The position numbers were made by a program, and so were the translations under genes. From JBBEBE01 sp040882505 (lineage in GTDB: Bacteria > Bacteroidota > Rhodothermia > Balneolales > Balneolaceae), in NCBI GenBank assembly GCA_040882505.1, contig JBBEBE010000002.1:124001-188000 (forward strand): a stretch of 64,000 nucleotides of DNA, written 5' to 3'. Positions 7,348 through 16,265 of the stretch are shown in pieces. The notes under the pieces were generated by a model. The model saw only the letters and a list, made by a program, of their open reading frames with translations. It was not told the origin of the DNA and searched no databases. How positions within the stretch are numbered: position 1 is the stretch's first letter; each line of letters begins with the position of its first letter.

Positions 7348-9773
7348 GGGTTGGGTGCCTTCCCGTCCTCGTTGCTCGGACCGGTTGCATTCGTTTTCGT
7401 CGAAGAGTCGTTGCTGCTTTTTTTCTTCTTCTTTTTCTTCTCCTTCGGGGTGGAATCTGCAGGCGCGTTGTCTGCCTCTTGGTCGGGGTACTCAATCCGG
7501 CTGTGATAGACCCCGAGAAGAATTTTCAGGAAGCTCTTCTTGATGATGTCTATCTCCTGCAGGGTGAGCGGGCAGTGATCGAGCTGTCCTTCCTGAAGGT
7601 GACCGTCTACAATGCGTTGGATCAGGTTTTCCAGTTTGGAGTAGGTGGGATCCTTCATGGCCCGTGAAGCGGCTTCGGTGCTGTCGGCCAGCATCAAGAT
7701 TCCGGTCTCCCGACTGAAGGGGGTGGGCCCGTCGTACCGAAAATCTTCTTCGTGCACATCGCTCTCCTGTTCGGCCTCCGACTTCGCCTTTTCGTAGAAA
7801 TACCGGATGATGGAGCTCCCGTGGTGGGTCTGGATGAATTTGATCAGGGTCTCGGGCAGGTCATACTCTTTTGCCATCTTTACGCCGTCGGAGACATGCG
7901 CTTTGATGACCAATGCGCTCATGCGCGGTTTGAGCTTGTTGTGCTCGTTTACGCCGGTCTGGTTCTCGATGAAGTAGCCCGGCTTGTTCATCTTTCCGAT
8001 GTCGTGGTAGAGGGCTCCGGTTCGGGTGAGCAGGGCATTGGCACCAATGGCCGATGCGGCGGATTCGGCCAGATTGGCGACCTGCAGGCTGTGGTGGAAG
8101 GTCCCCGGTGCCTTGGTCATCAACTCTTTGAGCAGTGGCAAGTTGGTGTCCGAGAGTTCCAGAAGCGTAAAGTCGGTCGTTACGTTGAAGGTCTTCTCGA
8201 AAAAGAGAATGAGCGGGTAGGTGAAGAGAATGAATACCGAGTTGATCGAGATCCAGGTGAGCTGGTTGATCCAGGTCTCCCACCCCCCGTAACGACTCAG
8301 TGCAAAGCCGCTGGTGACCAACAGGTAGCCGATGAACACCACCAGCGGTGTGGTGACAAAGAATTGGGTCCGCTTGTTGATGTCGCGTACCGAAAAGACT
8401 CCGTAACTGCAGGCGATGATGGTGGCGATCAGGTAGTCTGCCTGATGGTCGTGGTAGGTGGCGGTGATGATCGCCAGTGTAATGGTGGCCAACAGGCCGA
8501 CGCGCGAGTCGAATATGATGGTCAGAATGAGCGGTGCGATCGCTACCGGGACCAGATAGGGGGAGAGGTCGTCGAGCTGATAGACGATCCCGCTGGCAAT
8601 GACGATCAGGCCGAGAACCAGGAAGACCAGCAGAAACATCGAACTGGCATCAAAGATCTTTCGCCGGTAGAGAAACAGGTAGAAGAGGAAGAAGAGTGTG
8701 GTGACCAGCAGAATGATCCCCTCGCCCAGGAACCGGAACCCGCGTTCGAGGGCGGTTGCATTGTCTGCCCGTGCGCTCGCCAGGCTCCGGAGCATGTTGG
8801 CCACCTCTTCGTCGACGATATCTCCGCGTCGAACGATGACTTGTCCCTGGGCAACGGCGCCTTGTGTCGCTGAAATCTCTGAAAGGGCGTCCTGAAGCTG
8901 CTGCTGGCTATCCTCTTCGCTGTAGATCCAGATCGGTTCGAGAATCGGTAAAAAGAGTTCGAGCGCAAGGCGGGAGGTGGACGGGTCGAACCGCTGGGAG
9001 AGCTGGCTGCGGGCCCATTCACTCGCCTCCTCCATGTCCATCGGCTGGTCGGCCGGCAGCACCCGTTCGGTCTGTTCATCCAGGTTGCGTACGGTCAGTT
9101 CGTTTGCGTCGATCTGATCCTTGTCCCGGTTGATGACGCCTTGTGCAGAGAGTCGTTCAATCAAACGGAGAAGATCCGTACGAACCATTTCGCCGATAAA
9201 ATTGCCGATCGGGTCGCCGCTGTTGCGCAACTCCCGGTAGTTCTCCAGCAGATGCTCGAGTGAACTCCCGGACAAGCTGGTTCCGGAAAGCTCGAGCTCT
9301 TGCGCGAATCGAAGGCTGTCGGCGGAACGCGAACGGCTCTGTTCGTCCCGGCTGCGCTGCCACTGGAACCAGCTCACCAGAACCGGTTGGAGATTTTGGA
9401 AGGCGTTCTCCACGCTCTGTTCCATGCTCTGAACGGCGTCCGGAGATTCGTGAAAAATCGGGGGTGTGTTTTGCCGGACTTCTGCTCGTTCTTCCTGGAT
9501 CTCCTCCGGACTTTTCAGGAGGGCGTAGGTAAACGGAGCGGTCAGGTCATCATTGCGCCACGGTTCATGCATGGTGTAATTGAGCGACTGGCGCAGCCCG
9601 GATTGCGGGAGGAACCAGAGGACCACCGCCATGAACACGAAAAAAATAACGAGCCGCAGGTAGAGATTCTTCTTCTGGGCGGCCTCGAGAAGCTCTTTCT
9701 TTCGATTCTCACCGATGTTGGGGGCCCCTTTGCGACGCTTCGGGGCGAGCCCCAGTTTCTTCAGAATGGACAT
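7344..9773 (-). CDS. pgpH: 7TM-HD phosphohydrolase, PgpH/YqfF-like (cyclic-di-AMP phosphodiesterase family)
   Basis: The 809-residue protein has the full PgpH architecture. A single N-terminal membrane helix (LVIFFVFMAVVLWFL) is followed by a long extracytoplasmic 7TMR-HDED region (about residues 60-320). A seven-helix membrane block (about 330-540) comes next, then a cytoplasmic HD domain containing TFHHSLQVANLAE (near residue 558) and YHDIGKM (near 589). Family members hydrolyse cyclic di-AMP. The C-terminus is a lysine run (KEKKKKKKKSS). The frame is open 12 codons further upstream to a TTG, but the ATG at 9773 (MSILKKLGLAPKRR) gives a sensible cytoplasmic N-terminus, so I start there. The stop overlaps the xerD start by four bases. 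ligA lies 96 bases upstream. No diadenylate cyclase gene is in the window. Confidence 0.9.
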   Translation of the reverse strand: MSILKKLGLAPKRRKGAPNIGENRKKELLEAAQKKNLYLRLVIFFVFMAVVLWFLPQSGLRQSLNYTMHEPWRNDDLTAPFTYALLKSPEEIQEERAEVRQNTPPIFHESPDAVQSMEQSVENAFQNLQPVLVSWFQWQRSRDEQSRSRSADSLRFAQELELSGTSLSGSSLEHLLENYRELRNSGDPIGNFIGEMVRTDLLRLIERLSAQGVINRDKDQIDANELTVRNLDEQTERVLPADQPMDMEEASEWARSQLSQRFDPSTSRLALELFLPILEPIWIYSEEDSQQQLQDALSEISATQGAVAQGQVIVRRGDIVDEEVANMLRSLASARADNATALERGFRFLGEGIILLVTTLFFLFYLFLYRRKIFDASSMFLLVFLVLGLIVIASGIVYQLDDLSPYLVPVAIAPLILTIIFDSRVGLLATITLAIITATYHDHQADYLIATIIACSYGVFSVRDINKRTQFFVTTPLVVFIGYLLVTSGFALSRYGGWETWINQLTWISINSVFILFTYPLILFFEKTFNVTTDFTLLELSDTNLPLLKELMTKAPGTFHHSLQVANLAESAASAIGANALLTRTGALYHDIGKMNKPGYFIENQTGVNEHNKLKPRMSALVIKAHVSDGVKMAKEYDLPETLIKFIQTHHGSSIIRYFYEKAKSEAEQESDVHEEDFRYDGPTPFSRETGILMLADSTEAASRAMKDPTYSKLENLIQRIVDGHLQEGQLDHCPLTLQEIDIIKKSFLKILLGVYHSRIEYPDQEADNAPADSTPKEKKKKKKKSSNDSSTKTNATGPSNEDGKAPNP

Positions 9774-9869
9774 AGAGAAAAGTATAGCAAGGCCCTCGAT
9801 GAGATACAACCGGCCTGCACAGGTCTGGAGTGTGTGGGTTTCAGGGGCGAAGCTTCCGTGCGGGGCCGG

Positions 9870-11864
9870 TCAGGATTCGCCGATTATTTCGAGGAACGCC
9901 TTCTCATTGAGTACCCGGATGCCCAGTTGATTCGCCTTCTCCAGCTTGCTTCCGGCGTTGGCTCCGGCGACAAGCAGGTCGGTCTGGCTGCTCACCGAGG
10001 AGGTGGCCCGTCCGCCGTGTCGCCGGATCGCCTCTTTGATTGTGCTTCGTGTAAAGTGTTCGAGCGAGCCTGTAACCACAATCGTGAGACCCTCGAGGGC
10101 TCCTTCGGAAGACCCGGTCACCGTTTCGACCGGATCGACGCCGGATACCCGTAGCTGCCGGACCATCTCCCGGTTGCCCTCCAGGGAGAACCAGGCGGCG
10201 ACCGATTCGGCAATGCGGGGTCCGATGGCGTGGACCGCTTCCATCTCCTCCCGGGTGGCGTTTTGGAGCGTCTCCAGGGACGGAAAGTGTTCGGCAAGAT
10301 CGCGGGCGACCGTCTGGCCGACGAACCGGATCCCGAGTCCGTTCAACAGGCGAGAGAGGGGTTGTTCCTTGCTTTTCTGCAGTGCGGCAATCAGATTTTG
10401 CGCGCTCTTTTCGGCCATTCGCTCGAGCGGGATCAGATCCTCGACCGTGAGTCTGTACAGGTCTGCGACGTGATGAACCAGCCCGGCCTCGAGGAGCAGG
10501 TCGGCAATCGCCTCGCCCAGTCCGTCGATGTCCATGGCATGACGGGATGCGAAATGAGTGATCCGTTCGCGGACCTGTGGCGGGCAGGTGGGGTTCATGC
10601 AGCGCCAGGCGACTTCGCCTTCCAACCGGATGAGCGGCTCCTTACAGGCGGGGCAGCGTTTCGGCATCTGAAACGGTTCGGCCCGTCCTTCTGCATCCGG
10701 GTCCAGGACCCGAACAACCTGGGGGATGATCTCGCCCGCTTTTTCGACCAGAACCGTGTCGCCCACACGAATATCCTTGCGGCGGATTTCATCTTCGTTG
10801 TGCAGTGAAGCCCGTTTGACGGTTGTGCCCGCCAGCTGGACCGGTGCGAGTTCGGCGACCGGGGTAATGCTGCCGAGTCGCCCGACCTGCAGGGTAATGG
10901 CTTCGATGACGGTGGGGGCCTGTTCGGCTTCGAATTTGTAGGCAATGGCCCAGCGCGGTGCGCGCGCCGTCTGCCCGAGCTGGGTTCGCAGTCGCGCCTC
11001 GTTGACTTTGATCACCACTCCGTCGGTGTCGTAGGGGAGGGTGTGCCGGAGTTCGTCCCATTCGGCGATTACGTCGAGGGCTTCGTCGATGGTGCTGCAG
11101 ACTCGGTGGTAGTCGCAGACCGGAAATCCGAACGTGTGGAGCAGACGAAGTTTGCCGTCGTGGGTAGGCGGCGTGGCGTCACCGGCGTCCAGGTCGAAGG
11201 CAAAGAAGCGGAGCGGACGTCGGGCGACCTCTCGCGGATCCTGCATTTTGAGTGTTCCGGCCGTGGAATTTCTCGGGTTGGCAAACGGCTCGAGTCCCTG
11301 CTCTTCGCGATACTGGTTGAGCCGGACAAACGCCTCCCGCTCCATGTAGGCTTCGCCCCGTACGTCTACCCGGGCGGGCGGGTCGTTTTGGAGTCGGAGC
11401 GGGATGTCGCCGATGGTTTTCAGGTTTGTGGTAATCTCGTCGCCGGTCTGTCCGTCTCCACGGGTGGCGCCCTGCACAAACAATCCATCTTCGTACTGCA
11501 ACCGGATGGATGCGCCATCGAACTTGAGTTCGAGGGACCATTCAGGCTCTGTGCCCACGCCGCGCCGGACCCGGTCTGCAAACTCCCGCAGCTCCTCCTC
11601 GTTGTAGGTGTTGTCGAGGCTGAGCATGGGCTCGGGGTGGGTGACGTCGGGAAAGTCGGCGGTGGGTTCCCCGCCCACACGCCGGGTCGGTGAGTCGTCG
11701 CTCTGCAGATCGTGGGTCTCTTCCAGTTCGCGCAGCTCCAAAAGGAGGGCATCATACTCTCGATCGGAGATAAAGGGGGCCGCTTTGTCGTAGTAGGCTC
11801 TGTCGGCCGCCCGAATCTGCTTCCGGAGTTCGGCTATTCGCTTCTCGGCCTCGGATCGGTTCAT
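9870..11864 (-). CDS. ligA: NAD-dependent DNA ligase LigA
   Basis: The 664-residue protein is full-length. The adenylation motif LELKFDGASI has the AMP-accepting lysine near residue 113. The N-terminal Ia domain is recognisable from RAYYDKAAPFISDREYDALL. An OB-fold follows, then a four-cysteine zinc finger (CPACKEPL ... WRCMNPTCP), helix-hairpin-helix repeats, and a C-terminal BRCT domain from about residue 590 (LEGLTIVVTGSL ... TDLLVAGANAGSKLEKA). It seals nicks during replication and repair using NAD. The ATG at 11864 starts at the conserved N-terminal helix. It lies 18 bases after the rodZ-like gene on the same strand and upstream of the pgpH-like gene. Nothing unusual was seen in the catalytic residues. 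Confidence 0.97.
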   Translation of the reverse strand: MNRSEAEKRIAELRKQIRAADRAYYDKAAPFISDREYDALLLELRELEETHDLQSDDSPTRRVGGEPTADFPDVTHPEPMLSLDNTYNEEELREFADRVRRGVGTEPEWSLELKFDGASIRLQYEDGLFVQGATRGDGQTGDEITTNLKTIGDIPLRLQNDPPARVDVRGEAYMEREAFVRLNQYREEQGLEPFANPRNSTAGTLKMQDPREVARRPLRFFAFDLDAGDATPPTHDGKLRLLHTFGFPVCDYHRVCSTIDEALDVIAEWDELRHTLPYDTDGVVIKVNEARLRTQLGQTARAPRWAIAYKFEAEQAPTVIEAITLQVGRLGSITPVAELAPVQLAGTTVKRASLHNEDEIRRKDIRVGDTVLVEKAGEIIPQVVRVLDPDAEGRAEPFQMPKRCPACKEPLIRLEGEVAWRCMNPTCPPQVRERITHFASRHAMDIDGLGEAIADLLLEAGLVHHVADLYRLTVEDLIPLERMAEKSAQNLIAALQKSKEQPLSRLLNGLGIRFVGQTVARDLAEHFPSLETLQNATREEMEAVHAIGPRIAESVAAWFSLEGNREMVRQLRVSGVDPVETVTGSSEGALEGLTIVVTGSLEHFTRSTIKEAIRRHGGRATSSVSSQTDLLVAGANAGSKLEKANQLGIRVLNEKAFLEIIGES

Positions 11865-11882
11865 GCTGCGGATTGTTGGAGC

Positions 11883-13118
11883 CTAGTTGAAGATCGGTCG
11901 CATGCGGAGGGTGTCGGGAACGGCCACGGAATCGGGCAGCTCGAACTCCCGGGGGTTGGCCCACTGCGCTTCGGGAGCAAAGAGTCCGCGGACAAGTTCG
12001 ACACTCTGTTCGGCGCTGTTGTAGTAGCGTTCACGCGCATCGTTGATTTGGTGACCGTTCAAAAACAGCAGGCTTTCGTCGTATTGACTCCGTACGCGGA
12101 TGGTATCCCGGAATTCAAACTGCATGGCCTCTCCCTGTTCAATCCAGTAGGGGTCGAATCGCGGTTTGAGATCGGACCATACCCGGACCGGGTCGAGTGC
12201 TCCGTGGGCTCCGTAAATCGTGATGTAGAGGGTCGAATCGAGTCGGGTTGGAGTTGCCCGGGTCGAATTGGCTGCCATCGGGTCGGGGTCTGCCTGGACG
12301 CCGCTTTCGAGGTCAAGACCGAGGCCTTCGTCCGCCTCCGCAGAGGTCTCCGGTTCCCGGGGTTCGGTGATCATCTCCTGATCCGGTTCTTCGGGTTCAA
12401 AAAGATTCGTCAACAGATCGGTTCGAAAAGCGATCCAGAGCACGGCTGCTACAAAGAGCAGGACCAGGCCCAAGCCGAGAATCCAGCCCGAAGAGCGCTT
12501 GGAGGTTTCGGTGAAGCGTTTCCCCATTGCGGCCCAGTCGATCTGATCGGCCGATTTTTTTTCCCGAAGGGATGGAGACGCTTTTTTTGCCTTTCCGGCG
12601 CCGGGGACTCCCTTTTTCGGCGGGTTGGCAGTTTCGATCGTGGAGGTCGGTGCGTTCTGCTCTCCGTCCGGTTGGTCGGTCTCCGGTTCGGGGTCGCTGG
12701 ATGCCGACGGGCTTCCGGTTTCCTTCTGCGACCGGCCGGCCGGGGTTCTCTCCGGTTTCTGATCGGTTTGGTGTGGATCCACCGAGTCGGCCGGTTTCTC
12801 CTCCCCGTCGGGGATTTCGCGTGGCGTGGTCTTGCCGATGATATCGGGCCAGGGTTCGAGCAGTAAGCCGTCATATTCCCCTCTCTTCTGCAGATCGAGC
12901 GCTTTCGTGACCAGATCTTCGGAGATGCCGATGGCCCGGGCATAGGTTCGGATGTAGCTGCGGGCATAGACGTCATTGTCCCCCGCATCGTCAAAGAGGC
13001 GTCCATCCTCGAGCTTCTTCAGAATTTCCAGAGAGATACGGGTCTTCTTGTACAGATCCTGGAGAGTAAGTTTCTGGTACCGACGTATTCTGGATAGATC
13101 TTGTCCAATCGATGACAT
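11883..13118 (-). CDS. RodZ-like membrane protein with N-terminal helix-turn-helix
   Basis: The 411-residue protein has an N-terminal RodZ-type HTH domain (residues about 3-70, GQDLSRIRRYQKLTLQDLYKKT then YARSYIRTYARAIGI). A long low-complexity Pro/Glu/Ser/Lys linker follows (about 95-195). One membrane helix lies at about 210-232 (GWILGLGLVLLFVAAVLWIAF), followed by an acidic Pro/Glu segment. The C-terminal beta-rich domain (about 290-405) resembles DUF4115. RodZ links MreB to the cell-wall elongation machinery in rod-shaped bacteria; here that role is inferred from architecture only. The linker is longer than in E. coli RodZ. It appears to be the first gene of the minus-strand run rodZ-ligA-pgpH-xerD, and the 343-base region upstream separates it from the divergent comF-like gene. 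Confidence 0.8.
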   Translation of the reverse strand: MSSIGQDLSRIRRYQKLTLQDLYKKTRISLEILKKLEDGRLFDDAGDNDVYARSYIRTYARAIGISEDLVTKALDLQKRGEYDGLLLEPWPDIIGKTTPREIPDGEEKPADSVDPHQTDQKPERTPAGRSQKETGSPSASSDPEPETDQPDGEQNAPTSTIETANPPKKGVPGAGKAKKASPSLREKKSADQIDWAAMGKRFTETSKRSSGWILGLGLVLLFVAAVLWIAFRTDLLTNLFEPEEPDQEMITEPREPETSAEADEGLGLDLESGVQADPDPMAANSTRATPTRLDSTLYITIYGAHGALDPVRVWSDLKPRFDPYWIEQGEAMQFEFRDTIRVRSQYDESLLFLNGHQINDARERYYNSAEQSVELVRGLFAPEAQWANPREFELPDSVAVPDTLRMRPIFN

Positions 13119-13461
13119 CCGAGAGTGGTCTTAATCCTGGTTTCGATTTGGTCGACGTGTCTTGGCCCGCAGAGTGGGGGTACGGTATGGTCCCTGTTGG
13201 CGGAATCTACTTAATTCTCCCGCTTGGAGAAAGCCTGCAGGGCAACTTCCCGGAACGTGACGGAGATGCAGGGAGCGTCTGGCAACGATCTGTAAGGATG
13301 AGCGTGAATCGGGATCCTCTTTGCAGGTACTTGATGCAACGACGGATGCATGCAACCTCTTCCCGAAGAACAGAGAAAGAACAGAGAGGGATGAATGGAT
13401 GCCGGTCGTCCGTTCCTGAACGATCTTTCTGAACGAGCCATAATTGAGACATCCGGATTCC
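13119..13461. other. divergent intergenic region between the rodZ-like and comF-like genes
   Basis: These 343 bases lie between two divergent genes and should contain both promoters. Short open frames cross it on both strands but none resembles a protein family or has a plausible start. A small inverted repeat CGTTC-CT-GAACG is at 13411-13422. A CATAAT hexamer at 13439-13444 is a weak -10 candidate for the plus-strand gene. I see no convincing -35, terminator or small RNA. Confidence 0.5.
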
Positions 13462-14274
13462 ATGAAACACTCCTTGAATAGTAATTCCGATACCAGTTCC
13501 GTACAAACCGATGCGGAGATTCGGTCGGGCAGGCCCGTCTCCAATTGGGTGGCGTGGGTCCGCAGTGGCGTCCAGCGCTTTCTGTATGAACTGGAGGTGG
13601 TCATCGATCCCAATCTCTGTGCACTCTGCCAGTGTTGGCTGGGGGTCGAACGGTCAAAAGCCCGGCTTTGCGAGGCGTGTCTTCAACGTTCATTCGAGCC
13701 CTCTCTTCGTCACTTGGGATGGATCCGGGCCGAACCGCTTCCGCGTGATGTACTCTTTCGAACCGTGGTCTGGGAAGTGCGAGGGCGGGATCTGCTCCAT
13801 GATCTGGTTCACCGGATGAAATACGGGGAGGATCGCGAGTTGGCCCTGCAGTTTGGGCGGGTGCTGGGCGATCTGTTGCGGATCGAAGCGGCCGAAAGCG
13901 GATTTGCCGAGCGGTTCGACCCGTGTCTGATTCCGGTTCCTCTGCACCCCAAGCGGCTGCAGACCCGCGGCTACAATCAGGCACGAATCCTGGCCGAAGG
14001 AGTCTCCCGGGTGACCGGCTGGCCGGTGGTCCCGGAGGGAGCCGTGGTTCGAGTGCGCGATACGCCCACACAGACCACGCTGGAGCGACCGTTGCGACAG
14101 GCCAATCTGGAGGGCGCATTCGATACCCCGGGACTCTCGCTGCTTCCCTGGGAGTGTCCGGTCCTTGTCGATGATCTCTGGACCACCGGTTCCACCATGT
14201 TGGCATTGGCACGAACCGTCCGCAGATGCGGGGTTTCACGGATGGTCCTCGCAACCCTTGGCGAGGTGGTCTGA
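13462..14274 (+). CDS. ComF-family phosphoribosyltransferase-like protein
   Basis: The 270-residue protein has the ComF layout: an N-terminal four-cysteine zinc ribbon (LCALCQCW ... LCEACL, residues about 52-76), and a C-terminal phosphoribosyltransferase domain. The PRPP-binding loop is VLVDDLWTTGSTML at about residues 234-247. HPKRLQTRGYNQA is the second family signature. ComF homologues take part in DNA uptake during natural transformation; proteins of this type are also found in non-competent bacteria, so the role stays provisional. The frame is open six codons further up to a TTG at 13444, but the ATG at 13462 starts a natural N-terminus and is chosen. A separate promoter-like element follows the stop, so the next gene may be independently transcribed. 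Confidence 0.85.
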   Translation: MKHSLNSNSDTSSVQTDAEIRSGRPVSNWVAWVRSGVQRFLYELEVVIDPNLCALCQCWLGVERSKARLCEACLQRSFEPSLRHLGWIRAEPLPRDVLFRTVVWEVRGRDLLHDLVHRMKYGEDRELALQFGRVLGDLLRIEAAESGFAERFDPCLIPVPLHPKRLQTRGYNQARILAEGVSRVTGWPVVPEGAVVRVRDTPTQTTLERPLRQANLEGAFDTPGLSLLPWECPVLVDDLWTTGSTMLALARTVRRCGVSRMVLATLGEVV

Positions 14275-14287
14275 GGCCCCGGTTCGA

Positions 14288-14316
14288 TTCTTTTTCTGCG
14301 GGATTTCGGCTATATT
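14288..14316 (+). promoter_or_regulatory. candidate promoter, TTCTTT-N17-TATATT
   Basis: The 10-mer CTATATTGCG ends just upstream of the ATG at 14325 and lies in the 50-base gap after the comF-like gene. The upstream hexamer at the right distance is weak. Transcription would begin very near the start codon, so the message could be nearly leaderless. The same CTATATT[GT]C core occurs upstream of genes at 19529 and 58644. Confidence 0.4.
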
Positions 14317-14324
14317 GCGGGTCT

Positions 14325-14996
14325 ATGAAGAGCAGACACACCCATACCCCCCATCTCTTTGAATCGGGATTCTCGACGGTTACATCCGGCGGGCACTGGT
14401 TCTATGCGACACAGGAGATGGTTCGTTCGTTTGCGCCCGGACTCTTGAAGCGGCGCTCCTATGAGGATCTGGTGGGGGAGGCGGTGGTTTGGATCGAGAG
14501 TACCGATTCGTTGGCCATGCTGCTCTTTCTGGTGCTCGCGTTTCAGTTGCCGGCCGGTTGGGCGGTCGCCGGTACGGTTCTCTTTTATGCGCTCTGGTAT
14601 GTTGGCAAGAGTGCACTGGTGACCCGATGGCTCACCCGGCCGGTCTCCTGGCTGGGGAGCGATCTTTTTCAGCTGGCGGCGGCCGCTTTTGCACTCAGTT
14701 TTTTGGGAATGGACGGGCGATATGCGGCAGTGGGTGCGGGTATTCTCTTTTTCTTTCTTTTCAAAGTCGGACTGTTGCGAATGGGACTCACCCGATGGGA
14801 GCTAAAACGATACCGCGGAGGGTTGACCCGAAATGACCGGGTATTGAAGATGGTTTTGATCCGGCGGGCTCTGGCCGAGGGGTTGGAAACCGACGAGACC
14901 TCCCGGCTCGAAGAGGGGATTCGCGAGGGGGTGTTCCGCATGAAGCAGAGTTTTCAGAAAGGAACGAAGAAGAGCAAGAATTCCACGAGTTCATAG
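14325..14996 (+). CDS. uncharacterised membrane protein, four predicted helices
   Basis: I do not recognise a family. The frame is open back into comF (14226), but the ATG at 14325, just after the TATATT element, gives a clean 223-residue protein and is chosen. It has two closely spaced hydrophobic segments at about residues 62-95 (LAMLLFLVLAFQLP, GTVLFYALWYVG). Two more are at about 114-152 (LFQLAAAAFALSFLG, AAVGAGILFFFLFKVGLL). A basic, charged C-terminal tail (about 152-223, lysine/serine-rich at the end) follows and should be cytoplasmic. No catalytic motif is evident. It lies between comF and menG on the same strand with only 52 bases to menG, so it may share that transcript. Confidence 0.75.
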   Translation: MKSRHTHTPHLFESGFSTVTSGGHWFYATQEMVRSFAPGLLKRRSYEDLVGEAVVWIESTDSLAMLLFLVLAFQLPAGWAVAGTVLFYALWYVGKSALVTRWLTRPVSWLGSDLFQLAAAAFALSFLGMDGRYAAVGAGILFFFLFKVGLLRMGLTRWELKRYRGGLTRNDRVLKMVLIRRALAEGLETDETSRLEEGIREGVFRMKQSFQKGTKKSKNSTSS

Positions 14997-15048
14997 ATGA
15001 CAACGTTCTGGTACGGGCAACAGGCCCGGTGAGTGCCAGTGGAAACGA

Positions 15049-15759
15049 GTGATAGCGGAGACAACAACTGTGAGTGAGAAGGTTCGAGAGATGTTTGCCG
15101 ATATTGCCCCGTCCTACGACCGGGTGAATGGTATTTTGTCGTTCGGTGTGCACCACCTCTGGCGCAATGAAGCCGTTCGCGAGAGCGCGGTTCGGCCGGG
15201 GGATCGTGTATTGGATTGCGCGACCGGAACCGGAGACCTGGCGTTGGCCTTCAAAAAGGCCGTCGGGCGTGACGGAGTGGTGGTCGGGACCGACTTCTGT
15301 GCCGAGATGATGGAGACGGCCCCTGCGAAAGCGGTCGACGCCGAGCTGGTGGTTCGTTTCGAGGTGGCCGATGCGATGAACCTTCCTTATGAAACGGACT
15401 CCTTCGATCTGGCAAGTATCGCTTTTGGCATCCGGAATGTGGATGATCCGGTCGTTGCCCTGCGCGAGATGGCGCGGGTGGTTCGACCCGGTGGACGGGT
15501 GGTGGTGCTGGAATTCGGCCAACCGGAGGGTCTGCTGGGACCTCCCTACAGGTTTTACAGCCGGACGGTGATGCCGGCCGTGGGGGGATGGCTCACCGGG
15601 AATCGGGAGGCGTACACCTACCTCCCCAAGACCAGTGCAGCGTTTCCTGCCGGAGAGGCGTTTTTGGAGGTGATGGATCGTGCGGGTGTATTGGCCTCGC
15701 GTCGGGCGGTTTCGCAGACCGGTGGCATCGCCTGGATCTATGTGGGTACGGTTGCCTGA
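15049..15759 (+). CDS. menG: demethylmenaquinone methyltransferase (MenG/UbiE)
   Basis: The 236-residue protein is a class I SAM-dependent methyltransferase of the UbiE/MenG family. The N-terminal signature VREMFADIAPSYDRVNGILS is diagnostic, motif I is VLDCATGTGDLAL (about residues 55-67), and FGIRNVDD is the second UbiE signature. It catalyses the last step of menaquinone synthesis, C-methylation of demethylmenaquinone. This fits with menE and menC at the right end of the window and the menaquinone-type succinate dehydrogenase. The frame starts at GTG 15049; a second GTG at 15070 (VSEKVREMF) is an alternative. The stop lies inside the first copy of a 13-base direct repeat shared with the menG-fabZ spacer. 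Confidence 0.93.
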   Translation: MIAETTTVSEKVREMFADIAPSYDRVNGILSFGVHHLWRNEAVRESAVRPGDRVLDCATGTGDLALAFKKAVGRDGVVVGTDFCAEMMETAPAKAVDAELVVRFEVADAMNLPYETDSFDLASIAFGIRNVDDPVVALREMARVVRPGGRVVVLEFGQPEGLLGPPYRFYSRTVMPAVGGWLTGNREAYTYLPKTSAAFPAGEAFLEVMDRAGVLASRRAVSQTGGIAWIYVGTVA

Positions 15760-15793
15760 GTAGACGACCAACGTAGATGACCTGAGTAGACGA
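15755..15793 (+). repeat. 13-bp direct repeat spanning the menG stop
   Basis: The sequence CCTGAGTAGACGA occurs at 15755-15767 and again, exactly, at 15781-15793, a 26-base period. The intervening CCAACGTAGATGA is a diverged copy (shared GTAGA/TGA core), so this may be three degenerate units. The first copy contains the menG stop codon. Function is unknown; replication slippage is the simplest origin. Confidence 0.6.
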
Positions 15794-15826
15794 ATCGATG
15801 AGTGTGAATCCAATGGAGATACTTCG

Positions 15827-16264
15827 ATGATGACAATTGAACAGATCAAGGCGATCCTGCCGCACCGCTACCCGTTCCTTTTGGTGGATCGCGTATTGGA
15901 GATGGATGACGATCAAATTGTAACCGTGAAGAATGTGTCGGTCAACGAGCCGTTTTTCAACGGGCACTTTCCGGGGGCACCGATCATGCCGGGAGTCCTG
16001 CAGGTCGAAGCGATGGCGCAGAGTGGCTGCATACTGATGATGAAGCAGAAAGTGGAGGACCCTTCCGCGAAGCTGATCGTGTTTACGGGAATCAAGGGTG
16101 CGAAGTTTCGCCGGCAGGTCGTGCCGGGAGATGTGCTCCGGATGGAGGTAAAGCTGGCCGGAATGCGACGCAATTTTGCGACCATGGTCGGAAGGGCGAC
16201 CGTGGATGGAGAACTGGCATGCGAACTGGAAGCGTCGGCCGCTATTGTAGACCGGGAGAGTTGA
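15827..16264 (+). CDS. fabZ: 3-hydroxyacyl-ACP dehydratase FabZ
   Basis: The 145-residue protein matches FabZ in length and sequence. ILPHRYPFLLVDR is the N-terminal family signature. The catalytic histidine is in NGHFPGAPIMPG (about residue 47) and the catalytic glutamate in QVEAMAQSG (about residue 61). It dehydrates beta-hydroxyacyl-ACP in each round of type II fatty acid synthesis in the cytoplasm. The frame starts MMT with two consecutive ATGs. It ends one base before the panB ATG, so fabZ and panB are almost certainly co-transcribed and translationally coupled. Confidence 0.96.
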   Translation: MMTIEQIKAILPHRYPFLLVDRVLEMDDDQIVTVKNVSVNEPFFNGHFPGAPIMPGVLQVEAMAQSGCILMMKQKVEDPSAKLIVFTGIKGAKFRRQVVPGDVLRMEVKLAGMRRNFATMVGRATVDGELACELEASAAIVDRES

Positions 16265-16265
16265 C

